From Pectinophora gossypiella (lineage: Eukaryota; Arthropoda; Insecta; Lepidoptera; Gelechiidae): a stretch of DNA of 64,000 bases. This document shows, in pieces, positions 19,801 to 27,600 of this stretch. Both the position numbers and the translations under genes were made by a program. Position 1 is the stretch's first letter, and the number at the start of each line of letters is the position of its first letter. The notes beneath the pieces are model-generated. The model did not search any database. It worked only from the letters and a program-made list of their open reading frames with translations, and was not told where the DNA came from. Where the stretch lies: contig NC_065406.1 in assembly GCF_024362695.1 (NCBI RefSeq), positions 2,356,001 through 2,420,000 on the forward strand, read 5' to 3'.

Positions 19801-20603
19801 GAAACACATAATCGACAACACCCTCAATGAATAAGGCAGTAAAATAAACGTATTTCTTATTTGCCAGGGACAAGTCACATTTTTATATCTGTTTTTTTTT
19901 AGGTGAATTTCGTATATTAAGTACTCAAAGTCAGAAGCATTTTAAGAGGTGCACTTAATATGTCCCTAACATACAGGGTGTTAGTGACATCGTAACGAAA
20001 ACTTTGAGGGTTGATTCAGGCCATGATTCTGAGTAGATATCAAGTGGAATTTTCCGTCGCAAAATCATGTAACGGAAAATAATCCACTTGATATCAACTC
20101 AGAATCATGGTCTGAATCATCCCCCTCAGTATTCGTTACGGTGTCACTAACACCCATACCTACTTGTATGGCTACCAATTATGTACTTGTACAGGGTGTA
20201 AGTGACATCGTAACGAATACTGAGGAGGCTGATTCAGCTCATTATTCTGAGTTAATATCAAGTGGAATTTTGGGTCTGTAAATATTTCGTTCACACATAA
20301 AAAAGGAAGTTGTTTTTATTTACTAGTGGGTCTACCAATCTTATTAGGGATTACATGAAAAAAAAAACACTTACGTAAATGGAACACGAACAGTTCCCTA
20401 GCAGCTGCGAGCGGTAGCACGCAGACTCCCACCAGCAAATCGGCTGTTAGAAGGCTAGTAAGCGCGTAGTGCGCAGGCGCACGCTTCGCACGCCGCACCG
20501 CTGCCAGCATGAGCGCGTTGCCGACGATGGTACAGATGGTCACCAGCGACATCGCCACCAACATCGCCACCCAGCCGACGGTCACATCTCCTCGGACTGA
20601 CAT
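4727..20603 (-). CDS. Biogenic-amine-receptor-like GPCR (7 exons, complete)
   Basis: Exons 20603-20375, 12610-12484, 11115-10975, 10133-9986, 8460-8387, 6424-6321 and 4890-4727 join in phase to 328 residues plus TGA. Rhodopsin-class marks in order: TM1 GNALML; TM2 LLTADLL; TM3 C-x6-D (STLDVLCCTASI, the aspartate that binds amines in aminergic receptors); TM4 ILWPLS; an extracellular-loop cysteine (KACEV); TM5 with serines before FYIP; TM6 CWTPFF; TM7 NPLVY. The usual DRY is ERW, and the third inner loop is short (about 55 residues). The tail after TM7 is only about 25 residues. The N-terminus before TM1 is about 10 residues; an AG two bases upstream of the ATG means a further 5' exon is possible. 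Ligand unknown. Intron 1 carries an intact Bel/Pao element in the opposite orientation. Confidence 0.88.
4947..5010 (+). repeat. Repeat family E fragment
   Basis: Contains TTGCCGCAGATCGCATTAAC then TACTTGGCCGGACAAATGGG, as in the other family E copies. Confidence 0.65.
5105..5336 (+). mobile_element. SINE family A copy, head truncated
   Basis: The body reads GGTTAGGGTATAACAGGCTG, then GTGCTTCGGAAGGCACGTTA (shared SINE core), then the tail CACAACCCACACGATAGAAG. The tRNA-like head is missing. Confidence 0.8.
5491..5770 (-). mobile_element. SINE with tRNA-like plus 5S-rRNA-like head
   Basis: Read on the minus strand, the head starts GAGCTCGGTGGCGCATCGGT (A-box-like). It then carries GAAGTTAAGCAAC and GGATGGGTGACC, both in the order and nearly the spacing found in the 3' half of 5S rRNA (promoter box C region, from memory). 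The body has the same CTTCGGAAGGCACGTTAAGC core as SINE families A and B. About 280 bp in a GPCR intron. Confidence 0.7.
6321..6424 (-). CDS. GPCR exon 6: TM6
   Basis: 104 bases with borders TTTCAG and GTAAGT on the minus strand. Encodes PRQRRATQTIVMLMSLIL and VCWTPFF, the aminergic-type TM6 with its W-x-P. Confidence 0.9.
6585..6665 (+). repeat. Repeat family E fragment
   Basis: GTGACTTATTGTAGATTTGC, CATTAACTACTTGGCCGGAC and AGCGCTGAAGGCTCTCACCC match the family E copy at 52481. Confidence 0.7.
7640..8045 (+). mobile_element. LINE C-terminal remnant followed by a 130-bp repeat
   Basis: The stretch 7705-7830 matches 49231-49360 closely, and the frame F-K-T-V-I-K-Q-K-L-C then (after a one-base loss) SDYLEDMNAWDE is the end of a CR1/Jockey-like reverse transcriptase. 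At 7920-8045 follows a second copy of the repeat at 3195-3326. It lies in the GPCR intron between exons 6 and 5. Confidence 0.6.
8387..8460 (-). CDS. GPCR exon 5: third inner loop
   Basis: 74 bases between TTTTTCAG and GTAAGT on the minus strand. Encodes AGNSPKLKDKC followed by PIPEGKPVQ, a polar stretch between TM5 and TM6. It keeps the phase of both neighbours (0 in, 2 out). Confidence 0.82.
8553..9620. repeat. Head-to-tail dimer of a hairpin-bearing element
   Basis: Unit 1 (about 8553-9010) and unit 2 (9011-9620) read the same from TTTTCTACTCCTCTACTTTA to AACTGTTGCATAAAATACTA. Unit 2 has about 133 extra bases (9317-9450). Each unit ends in an inverted repeat: GGTCAAAAAATGCTCGTGGC against GCCACTCGCATTTTTTGACC, with CGATGTTCGCC near the tip. 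The pair is flanked by the 13-base direct repeat ACATTATTAATTT (8540-8552 and 9621-9633). It lies in the GPCR intron between exons 5 and 4. Confidence 0.85.
9986..10133 (-). CDS. GPCR exon 4: TM5
   Basis: 148 bases between TTTACAG and GTAGG on the minus strand. Encodes YVFSSISFSFYIPTSVMVFF, with serines ahead of the TM5 proline, then a basic loop RSLASSPPLRAHRGR. Confidence 0.88.
10189..10330. mobile_element. 142-bp MITE with TA target site (family P)
   Basis: Terminal inverted repeat CAGTCATGAGCA against TGCTCGTGACCG, flanked by TA on both sides (10187-10188, 10331-10332). A second copy of exactly the same length lies at 41132-41273; a fragment lies at 61280-61325. Tc1/mariner-type by target site. 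Confidence 0.8.
10399..10460 (+). repeat. Repeat family E fragment
   Basis: GTGACTTATTGTAGATTTGT is followed by GCATTAACTACTTGGCCGGA. A short extra piece is at 10928-10956. Confidence 0.65.
10682..10873 (+). repeat. Repeat family D copy
   Basis: About 190 bp from CTTCATACAAACAACCTCGT through GTGTGTGATATCTGACG to GAGAGTTGCCGTTCTATACG. Other copies lie at 20635-20830, 27810-28005 and 32085-32255, all plus-oriented. Not coding; class unknown. Confidence 0.8.
10975..11115 (-). CDS. GPCR exon 3: TM4 and second outer loop
   Basis: 141 bases between TCTCAG and GTGAGT on the minus strand. Encodes AKRVRVLVAILWPLSVIIAL, then a loop with the conserved cysteine (VPKACEVN). Confidence 0.88.
11250..11578. 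mobile_element. MITE family G, full copy
   Basis: Ends in long inverted repeats: CTGCAGACACCTCCTAATTT and AAGTTATACCAGTCATTTTC on the left; GATAAGAAAACGACAGGTAT and ATCTGCAGGAATTAG on the right. A second copy lies at 28838-29168; single ends are at 4232-4345, 25216-25312 and 42460-42615. Confidence 0.75.
11595..11982. repeat. Two adjoining short repeats (family H piece and family R)
   Basis: 11595-11710 resembles family H (GCAATTTGACATTTACGC, AATGTCAAATAGTAG). 11718-11982 (ACTAGTCAAAACAGTTAC, TGACGTCATAGAAAAACGTG) recurs inverted at 24466-24690 and in part at 23738-23792. No coding potential. Confidence 0.6.
12094..12421 (-). mobile_element. Full-length SINE family A with 11-bp target duplication
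   Basis: On the minus strand it starts CGGCCTCCGTGGTCCAGTGG (A-box region) and has GGGTTCGAATCCCGG (B box), the shared core and the tail CACACGATAAGAAGAAG. Flanked by TACTAGTTGAT at 12083-12093 and 12422-12432. 328 bp. A tRNA-derived RNA polymerase III element mobilised by a LINE (family knowledge). Confidence 0.9.
12484..12610 (-). CDS. GPCR exon 2: TM3
   Basis: 127 bases between CGTACAG and GTAGG on the minus strand. Encodes WVLCALWSTLDVLCCTASIL then SLCALGWERWWGI. The aspartate in TLDVL is the aminergic one; ERW stands where DRY is usual. Confidence 0.9.
12645..12955 (-). mobile_element. SINE family B, near full length
   Basis: The tail TGCCTATATACGTCCCACTG, the body CATACTCCACCACGCTGCTC, the shared core near 12777 and a tRNA-like head (minus strand: GATCTGGAGGTCCGGGTTCG, with the B box). 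The A-box end is cut short. An inverted tail piece of the same family is at 13285-13370. Confidence 0.82.
13285..13370 (+). mobile_element. SINE family B tail fragment
   Basis: CTCCATACCCCCTCCGGTTG, GGGGAGGCCTGTGCCCAGTA and GGGACGTATAATAGGC are the reverse of the family B tail. Confidence 0.7.
13458..13686 (+). repeat. 5' LTR
   Basis: 229 bp, TG...CA ends, with runs of 14 A and 11 T and an AATAAA near 13625. Matches 19592-19820 with no difference found by eye. Confidence 0.95.
13727..18919 (+). CDS. Bel/Pao gag-pol polyprotein, 1730 aa
   Basis: A single uninterrupted frame. In order: a gag part with a DUF1759-like region (about 110-170, LPKIELLKFDDDPRKWIAFW); two zinc knuckles (about 333-347 CCLCGKNNHVIFQC; 368-381 CFICLKKGHLANKC); an aspartic protease (about 435, ALLDSGSQRS); reverse transcriptase (about 700-900) with YVDN at 845-848 where YVDD is usual; RNase H (FSDASEDAYAA near 1008, WTDSTVVLAW near 1085); integrase with an HHCC finger (about 1309-1350), DD-E positions in GIDFAGPL (about 1377), YTDNGTNF (about 1437) and WWERLVRVMKEML (E about 1486); and a C-terminal integrase-linked domain (VGDVVLIQTDAGRLYWPLG). 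It copies and inserts the element. The start is 41 bases after the LTR. No env. Confidence 0.96.
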   Translation: MDSKVDSKTKERDQMRRQFTRTSKKLEDYIKNTEISSAIIEYEYLKECTEKIKMLDNVIAEKMIDGDEHVYNEECDQAANFRKIYLTLKYKMDKLIQSKFTKETTTSNLNLPKIELLKFDDDPRKWIAFWGQFKKIHESNTLQPEDKFQYLLQGLKEGSKAKMLVSSFPSSAANYIKAIEELKDRFAKEEVLIQVYIRELLNLISSSKTFKFDLLTLYDKLSTYILALDSLNVTKDKYEVILYPIVESIIPENILIAYNRSNLSTKRLAHLLDFLKREVESEENIRMARANYTFTDMTTSQQNTNQELIPTAACIVSNVSKERHTQGKDIILCCLCGKNNHVIFQCTKANSMTLEEKMNSIKKSGFCFICLKKGHLANKCKTFTKCLSCHKRHNVILCPNVHKTESTLFTKHNETFLQTLIVTVSYNGRNMKVRALLDSGSQRSYVKSSVAKELKLEKVGTENIKHTLFGGTTGPARVYNQRKLNVSNIDNSFSFQMLVLEQPNLCGSLPSIKDDATLLQELKSHNIQINDKNIEIGLLIGSDYFGSIMTNNLFSINKSLLAVETKLGWTIQGPTQMNDSTVNNVSVSYVSQSDICNLWNIELLGIRDPYEKQEKEVIKAEILKCFNNNISVNEDGRYEVSLLWKEGCPEPDANYDVAQKRLQSTTRKLIKTGNLQSYSDVFKTWQREGIIEEVIVDNKNEGHYIPHHTVIKPSSTTTMLRPVFDASAKDCKGLSLNDCIDKGINLIELIPKLLILFRRGAYGAIADIAKAFLQISVSKNDRKYLKFLWWKDFEMQQEVVTYQHNRVMFGVNCSPFLLAATINFHLDNCGNKYRETVQKLKESFYVDNCTASFDTITQRDNFISQSREIMAMAKFDLRGWVTAPERMEGAVKDTHVLGLTWNTEEDTLCCNINSNENYKGKITKRYLLSVTQQIFDPLGIVCPATVVPKRLLQKVWKRKFDWDEEICPELAREFKIWQSTIHLLKKCKIPRRLTAAPIKKCNNSIHTFSDASEDAYAACVYLRTEQEGKVHVQLIIAKSRIAPANKKMSLPRLELMGAVIASRLYREVIDSGLMTPETNYNSYFWTDSTVVLAWVKQQRQWKPFVSNRVKEISRNSDIDSWNHISGDCNPADLPSRGCNANALLEKRWWEGPTWLRNRQDCWPISSSIQAKPNEEIVRKEEKSQSHVNMSVTEPLFSKRLLYFSKYNKIIRLVAWLLRWNPKVRRQFAVASDLSNDECVYAEKTLFKLLQKEDFAGGHLPNNFKTRQGSDGVLRVKTRLELSHEHKDFVNPILLSGKNEIVRRFVRQRHEILQHAGTQTLMSSIRNEFWVLGIRRLAKRVVSECVICKKYKCKHYEVPEAPLPTDRVESVTAFQTTGIDFAGPLVLRNQTKCWIALFTCATYRAVHLELVESLSTNSFIMALRRFIARRGRIQVIYTDNGTNFQGTANLLNNVDWKEVEVTTAVLPQPIKWKFIPPASPWWGGWWERLVRVMKEMLRRILGKASLSWIELTTLLCECESVMNNRPLTYIATDDDTPRPLTPALFLQGLSTAETPDLDVIDAHNMNIRLRYLQTLRTEFRQRFRNEYISLLISKNKGKSKFPSVGDVVLIQTDAGRLYWPLGIIKELVTGNDGITRVAKVQTAMGEKIRSCQRLYPLELSAVTDEWHTPTVPKQGEPDSADLRAGSSCVLDPTANSHIDETPAITVGDESHPSSTTTRHGRVVKLPRRFLD
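18920..19591 (+). other. Bel/Pao 3' untranslated region
   Basis: About 670 bases between the gag-pol stop and the 3' LTR, T-rich with no long frame. It ends in the short purine stretch before the LTR that may prime plus-strand synthesis. Confidence 0.7.
19592..19820 (+). repeat. 3' LTR
   Basis: 229 bp, same length and same homopolymer lengths as the 5' LTR; followed by the CCCTC duplication. Confidence 0.95.
19974..20156. mobile_element. MITE family F, palindromic, TA target
   Basis: Left arm CAGGGTGTTAGTGACATCGT through GATATCAAGTGGAATTTTCC; right arm inverted from CCACTTGATATCAACTCAGA to GTGTCACTAACACCC. Flanked by TA. Half or full copies lie at 20192-20275, 38945-39165, 45703-45850 and 63938-63990. 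Confidence 0.82.
20192..20275. mobile_element. MITE family F, one arm only
   Basis: TACAGGGTGTAAGTGACATC, then ATATCAAGTGGAATTTTGG. The second arm is missing. It sits 36 bases from the full copy. Confidence 0.75.
20375..20603 (-). CDS. GPCR exon 1: TM1 and TM2
   Basis: The ATG at 20603-20601 opens MSVRGDVTVGW, TM1 with VGNALML and TM2 with LLTADLLVGVCVLPL. The donor is GTAAGT. The frame also runs upstream to a second methionine about 12 codons earlier, so the start is not fully certain. Confidence 0.85.
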
Positions 20604-21407
20604 TGCTGTTGATATTAAGATCCTATTACCACCGGACACTTCATACTAACAACCCCGTTTTACACAGACTACACATTGACGTTATGGTAAACGCGCGTCT
20701 GTGTGTGTGACGTCTGACGTCATACGATTTAAGTCTCAACTATGTTCGAGGGGGGTGAGGTAAACCTAGTTCAGGCGCTGGTGGGGAGCGGAGAGTTGCC
20801 ATTCTATACGTAGTATTATTCCTTATTTTATGCTATTACACTACCCAACCCGTCGAGTCTGATGCGTCACGGAGGCGTGGCTGAGAGGGACTTTTCAGGT
20901 ATCAAGGTTATTTTTGAGCCGCCGTAGGCCCCTGACATGACTTATGTAACGACTACGTTCTTATATTAGTAAGTATATAGTAACCGGGCCCAACACCTTT
21001 ACGAGCCTCCCGAAGAACTCCCGAAGAACGGATCAACTTACTTTTGGACAATCAGGGGAAAATGTAGATGGCGCTGTATAAAATTGCCTTTGTTTAACCT
21101 TCTAATTGTGAGCGTCAGAATTACCGGTCACTCGCCTCATATCAAGTAGAAATTACGCCTAAGCATTGGTGCCCTATTAGTGTCACTTAGTGCCTATTAC
21201 TATAGAGTTGGTGCCGCGGTATTCTTGCCAAATTATAACATTTAAGGGTGCCCGGTCAATCTGACGTTTGGATGGCCGGTTACAATTCTGTAGTGTCGAA
21301 ACTACTTGTAGAAACTAAATTATTATTGCGCCAACAGTTGGTGCCAATTGGTGTCTTTAAACTTTATAAACGTTTAATTTGTAAGTATCACGGTAAAAAA
21401 GATATCG
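20604..21407. other. Spacer 5' of the GPCR: repeat D and SINE A pieces
   Basis: A family D repeat lies at 20635-20830, starting about 32 bases upstream of the GPCR start codon. A diverged minus-strand SINE A piece is at 20912-21060. 21061-21407 shows no gene; it has scattered GTGCC/GCCGG motifs like those of the neighbouring foldback array. Confidence 0.6.
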
Positions 21408-23570
21408 AAAGGAGATCATCGGATTTCGGCCCAGTAGTCAAAGTGCCGGCCAAAAAATAATTTTGCTATATTCCGTTAGACCTTATCCGTCTGAGTATTT
21501 ATTACTATGACACCAAAGCTGTAGGGTCAATATCTTCGGTTTTATTCGAATTAAAAGAACTGTATGTTTCATACATTTTTGGTGAAAATGTAAAGTGCCG
21601 GCCAAGTAACAATAATGGTATATATCCTTAGAACTTATCCATCTGAGCATTTATTACTATGGCACCAAAGCCGTAGCGTCAATATTTCTGTTTTTATTCG
21701 AATTAAAAAATAAACTTGTATTTTTCATACATTTTGGTGAAAATGTGAAGTGCCGGCCAAGAAACAATATTGGTATATCCCGTTAAAACTTATCCCTTTG
21801 ACCATTTATTATTATGGCACCAAACGTCTATGACCATTATTTTGGCTTTTATTGGACTTTACGTTTTAGTTTCTAAGTGAAAAGTGCCGGTCAGCAAAAA
21901 CACATATCAAAACTATCGAGAAGATACCTGTAAACATTATTCAGTATGACAATAAACGTGTATGACCATTAGTTTGGCTGTTGTTGGATTTTTAAAATCT
22001 CGATTCTTGATTTATTTTGTTATAAAATAAAATATGACAGGCGCGTTATTTAAAGGATCGTCAGAATGTTTATTACTATGACATTAAACGTCTATGACCA
22101 CTATTTTGAACTCAATTAGATTTCTCAAAAATCTGGAGTTTTCATAGATACCTACACTTTGGCGAAAAACGTTTTATCTGGCGATAATGCAGGTAAAGGC
22201 GTAATATCGTGGTCGTCTTTGGACACATTTTTATTAATCAAAAATAGGTTTTCGTTTGACCACTATCTCACCTGATGGTGATACACGCTTTAGAAGCTTA
22301 TTTTTTTTTTAAAGAAAAGTGAGTTACGATGCTATGTCGGCCGAGTAGCACCAGGACATTGTGATCGGCATACATGCAAAGTACAACTGCCCGACTCCTG
22401 TCTTCCCTAACAGCTACTTCAGACGTCATGCCAAAATACGTCACTAGATGGCAAGCTTATCTTTGGAGGGTGGTAACCATCTACGGTCAAGATGAATCAA
22501 TACCATAATTCGACCTAAACTTAGGCCGTAACCTTGAGTCGAATGCAAAAACTACAGCCAACGTCATATCTAAAATCAGATAGTATTAATATAGAAGTTC
22601 ACCTAACAACACACAAAACAAAAACACAAAGTATTTATCTGACTAATAACTAGTCATAGGGAAAGCTCTGCTTATTGTCATTGTTAAAATGTATATAAAA
22701 AAAAGATTTTTTTAAAAAGTCTAATAAAAGCCAAAGTCGATATTTGGTAATATAGTAAAAAAATACGTTTCAAGTCGTTTACCAAAAGATTTGACTTATT
22801 TTGTTTCGCTGGCTGACATTTTCCCATTTGAACCAAAACGGAAAGAGAGACGAATAAAAGTCAAAATAATGGTCAAAAATGTTTTGCGCTAGATTATTAA
22901 ATGTTCTAAAGGTCCTTTGTAATCCGCCGTACCGCAAGTTTTGCCTAAAGCACTTTATTTTTAAACAAAACAAAAAAGAAATCAAGATTTTTAAAATACA
23001 ATAAAATGCAAACTAATGGTCATACACGTTTGGCGCTATAGAAAAAAATGTTAACAGGCATCTACTCGATACTCTCAACATGGTATTTTTGGTGGTCGGC
23101 ACTTTTCACATTTGAACTAAAACGTAAATTCCAATAAAAGTCAAAATAATGGTCATAGATATTTGGTGTCATATTAAAAAATATTGAGAAGCAACTATTA
23201 AGTAGACAGATTTGACGTATTTAATTCGATGGCCGGCATTTTAACATATTAACCAAAACGGAAAGTCCAATAAACGTCAAAATAATGGTCATAGAAGTTT
23301 GGCGCCATACTAATAAATGTTCTAACGGTCCTTTGTAATACGCCTGTATCCCTTTTATTCCCAACGGACATAATATTTTTTTTTACAAAATGTATGAAAA
23401 ATCGAGATTTTTAAAATCCAATTACAGCCAAACTAATGGTCATACACGTTTGGTGTCATAGTAAAAAATGTTCACAGCAATGTACTCGAAAGGTTCGACA
23501 CATTTTTTTTCTCTGGCCGGCACTTTCGAATTTGGGCCGGCCAAAGTATGGAGAGCCGATGATCTCCTTT
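21408..23570. mobile_element. Foldback element with internally repeated arms (2.16 kb)
   Basis: The outer ends AAAGGAGATCATCGG (21408) and CCGATGATCTCCTTT (to 23570) are inverted copies. The left arm holds about five direct units of 130-155 bp with the pattern GTGCCGGCCA, then ATTATTATGGCACCAAACG, then TATGACCATTATTTTGGC. The right arm holds about five units of the same pattern inverted (CAAAATAATGGTCATAGA, TTTGGCGCCATACTAATAAA, GGCCGGCATTTTAAC). The centre (about 22240-22680) is unrelated and non-coding. The form matches foldback (FB-like) elements. No transposase frame is seen, so it would be non-autonomous. Confidence 0.78.
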
Positions 23571-23737
23571 AAATATAAAGCGCCTGATGGTGTTGGAAGA
23601 GCAAATACGCATATGATTAAAGTTAATATTTTTATTAGTGAATGAGGCTAGATTAATGTTGACTGTTATAAATTGTGTTAGAGTAGTAGTCCTTTTTCGG
23701 AAACAGGGCTAGGTAAAGCATTTTTATTACTGTAAAC

Positions 23738-24300
23738 ACAGGGTTTTGACGTTTAGTAAAAATTAACTGATTTGACTAGTTGGAAAGTACGCTATTGAGA
23801 ATATAGGTATATAGTAAGCTTCGGTCATGCGTTTTGAAAATGTTTCGATTGAACTTACCACTGTTAGTATTAGATCCTCCCCAATTTGTAGCTGCGTTCA
23901 CATTTGCCATACACATCACCTTCACAAATTAGCATCTGCGCCAGGAGCAGTTGCAGCGTTAAGATTTGTCATTTTTCCTGAAGATTTGAAAAGTCCGGTT
24001 TTTTACTGCACGTCTGACCTTCCAACCCGCGAAGGGAAAGCCGACCCAATACGAGTACAGGCTAAACCAAACCACAATCACAACACAACATATTTAATTA
24101 TCTTATTATTATTTTTTATTATTACGGAGTGTCTTGTCCAGTAGACATTCAACATGCAACTATTTGATTATCTAAAGACTAGAAGGTGTATGCAGTTTAG
24201 AAGATAAAAGAGGGTAGACGAAAATACATTGTTAACAGTGAAAGAAGGTAGGTTATAATGTTATTCATAAATTGAAAATAATCGGGGGGTGTAAACGTGA
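23738..24300. repeat. Repeat R fragment and SINE C fragment
   Basis: 23738-23792 is an inverted match of 11725-11770. About 23960-24065 is a minus-strand piece of SINE family C (CCAACCCGCGAAGGGAAAGC, CCCAATACGAGTACAGGC). No gene seen. Confidence 0.55.
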
Positions 24301-24465
24301 CGAAATCCACTCAAGAGGATCTTTCAACATCGTACATATACCATAATCATAAAGAATAATATTACGTAATGTTAGATAGAAAAGAATCGATCGATCCAAC
24401 AATGACTGATACATTACTATGCCCATAAACGTCAAACACTAACTTACGTACCTTGACACTTCTAA

Positions 24466-24690
24466 TTGTGTAGTTTCCTAGGTCAAAGATAAATTATGAA
24501 ACTCTGATTACTAAATAAAGACAGATATACAGGTGACACGAAAAAACGCTTTCTTTTTTTTATTTAACGTATTTATGAAATCTAATAATAAGTTCGACAT
24601 TGTCACGTTTTTCTATGACGTCACAAGTTGCTTTTCCGTACGAATTCCATAGGTAGTAATTTCGTATTTTGACGTTCAGGGCTATGGTAG
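24466..24690. repeat. Repeat family R, inverted copy
   Basis: CACGTTTTTCTATGACGTCA, AGTTGCTTTTCCGTACGAAT and TTTTGACGTTCAG are the reverse of 11760-11860. Confidence 0.6.
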
Positions 24691-27600
24691 GCATTCGTAA
24701 AAGTAAACCATTTAAATTCTTTTAGACAAAAATTAATTAAGAGCTTAAAAAACCTGAAAAGAACTTTCTATCACTTTAGATACTAAGGTTTCTAAAAGGA
24801 AACAAGTGTTATTTTATTTATTCCTTTATTTTATTGTCAGTTAAGGGGAAAAATATTTAAAATTTAATTCTCCTCAAAACTTTAAAATCTTACAGAGAAA
24901 TGCATTTCATTATTAAAATAATGATAAGATGTATTTACAGGCGTCTTATTGCTAGAGTTGATCTTCTGAATTAAATTTAAAGTTTACTTTTAAATTACAT
25001 GTTCCCTAATCTTAAGCTACGTTCGGAAGGCACGAAAGATTGAAGATCCTTGATTTTTTAATTTAAGTGCCCATTTTTACATTTATAAAAGTGCCGAAAT
25101 TGATTCCTGAATTTTTTGATTGATTTTAAATTCGTGTCTAATACGGTACGGCATGACTTATAAAACGCAAGAACGTTAAAAGTTTTGTAAATTTTTAACT
25201 AATATATAAAATTCTCTAGTCTGCGTTTGGTGTCCCTTTCCTTTTCGGCAGATAAGAAAATGACAGGTATAACTTAAAATAAAATTAAGTGGTCTGCAGG
25301 AATCCGGGCCATCTTAGTTTTCATTTTCTAAAGTAAACATTTAAAACAAACATGTATTGTATTAGACACGCTGCAATAAAAATTGGAATGACACAAGTCA
25401 ACCCCTATTTACAAGTATTTTGTACTTGAATACAAAATTATATCTCCAAACAGCACATTTATAGTCAGTTTATTTATATTAGAATGCATTCTAAGGAAGC
25501 ACAGGTTTCTTACATGTACCCTACTTATTCTAAAGCTAGTAATACACAAATTATCACTAAACTTCCTATCTGTTGACAATTTTGAAAGGGTACGATTCAA
25601 TTTCAGAAAATAAAATTATTAATCGATTCTGCGCGTTGGCACTCTTTAATGACACAATCTTATGGAACTCAAAACTAAAACCTAAATGCTACGAAGATCA
25701 TTTTCATTTAATTAAATATTAAAAAAGGAGATAAAAATAATATTTACAAAATAATATAGGCGTAGTGTGACGACATCGGCAGAAGTTTTTAAAACTTAGT
25801 ATTACAAAATAGTTATGTTAAAAATATATTACACTTAGGTAAAACATGCAAGTTCATTTAACAAATTGAGCATGAAAGATTGCGTAACGATTTAACGATG
25901 AAAACGTAATTTAAAGCGACAAATGGAATGGTGAGATCTTACCGTACGCTCTCGTACTTATTGGAAAACTAATTTTGAGAGATGGCATAAATACCTACAA
26001 TATATTCCTTTAGAACCCATAAATTACAAATTGAGCTCAATATCAGATAATTAAATGGATTCTAAAACAATAAAAATCATTAATATTATGATTTATGACA
26101 AGCTATGTTATAACTTCATAAGGTATCTAATCTCCTTGAGTGGAATGAGAGGCCAATTCCCAGGAGTACTCTGAATAACATATTGAAATTAAATGGTCAA
26201 AAGTTTTTGTAAATTCTATTTAACTCAGTGACGTTTTAAAGCGACCGTGCCATCTCCCAATCTATTGGAAGCAATCATGGAATGACTTCGAAAAGCGGAA
26301 GATATGCAAAACTTCTAAAATGTCTTTTAACTTCAAAACTGAGATTGGTGCCTGCTGAATAGCAACGAATCAGATAAAAAATCTAATTTAAATATTCAAA
26401 TAAAATGGATAGGAATTTCTGACTGTAAAAGAACAGGCATCAATCTTAGTTCTATATTTTAAACCTTAAAAATGTTCCAATTCTTTGACGCCATTTTGTT
26501 TTAACTGTCAAAAGTTTCCGCCATTTTTCTCGTACATTAGGCAAGACGACTTAGTCAAATGGGATACTTTTTACGAAACTTTAAAAACCATAATTTCTAT
26601 AGAATGTGTTTAGAAGTACAAATGTATAACGTCGCCAATAAACGTGTTCAAACGTCGTACTCTTTGTTATGTAATTGTTATTTAAAATTCGTAAATTACT
26701 CAATAAGAATAATGAGATTGATTTTTATCTTAGCCAGTTTTCTATGTCTAGATTAGCATTTTATAATTTACCCAGTCATCTTGCCTTTTCAAATAAGAAA
26801 AACAGTCAGCAAATTACATTCATTTTTCAAAATGGCGCCTAGAGTTGGTCGCACTTTGTCTTAAAACAAAAAATCTACATACACTAAAGTACATCTAGGT
26901 GCTAAAAGAATCACACATATAAATAATTTTCGTTTACGTTCGTACGCAAAACAATCTCATAAGCGAAATACATAATCCCATTTTATAATAATGATTCAAA
27001 ACATAGCGTGAAATAAACAAGTAAATTATAAAAACATTTAACAACACAACAATACAGTTTATGATACGTGTCAGAGGTGTAATGATTCGGTGTATTTTAT
27101 AAAAAAAATATATTTCGCAAAACTCAAACCTACAGTACAATAAAATATTTAAAAACTAACAAACTTTAAGGTTGCAAAAAATAAAAATAAAAACTGTTCG
27201 AAACTTTATTAACAAAAGTCTACCTCACAAAAGGCAAAAAAAATGTTTCCAATTCGAAATTCGAATCGAATATTATTATTTTTTTACAATATTCCAATGT
27301 TGTGGTTAATTTAAAAAAAAATCCTTTCTTAAAAAATCTTCTTGCAATATTACAAAAAAATGTAGGACAAAAATACACCGAAAAGTTAGTCGTAATCGCG
27401 AGATTGCAAGTTCGTGCATTCATGCTCTATACTATGTTTACATTACGAGTCATGGCTGTACAAATCAGTCTATATCTACGGCACTCTAGCACCTTGAGAT
27501 TTATAAATATTCGAGAACGTATAGCTCATTGTTAATCGACTTTAAAAGTATAAAAAGGAGAGCTCAAAAAGATTCGGAAAGATCATTCGATTCGGTCTTT

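Larger units (their letters stand above)
13458..19820 (+). mobile_element. Complete Bel/Pao LTR retrotransposon
   Basis: Two 229-bp LTRs (TGTTGTG...ACAACA), which I read as identical base for base, enclose one gag-pol frame. The target duplication is CCCTC (13453-13457 and 19821-19825). Just inside the 5' LTR comes TTGGCGACCGAAGG, whose TGGCGACCG would pair with the 3' end of a tRNA-Arg (from memory). A short purine stretch (TTTAGAGGA) precedes the 3' LTR. There is no env-like frame. The element lies antisense in GPCR intron 1. Identical LTRs, an open frame and a clean duplication point to a recent insertion. Confidence 0.96.

Noticed and set aside
21408..23570. Possible CRISPR-like or satellite array
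   Set aside because: Units are 130-155 bp, diverged and arranged inverted in two arms; this fits a foldback element in a eukaryote, not a CRISPR array.
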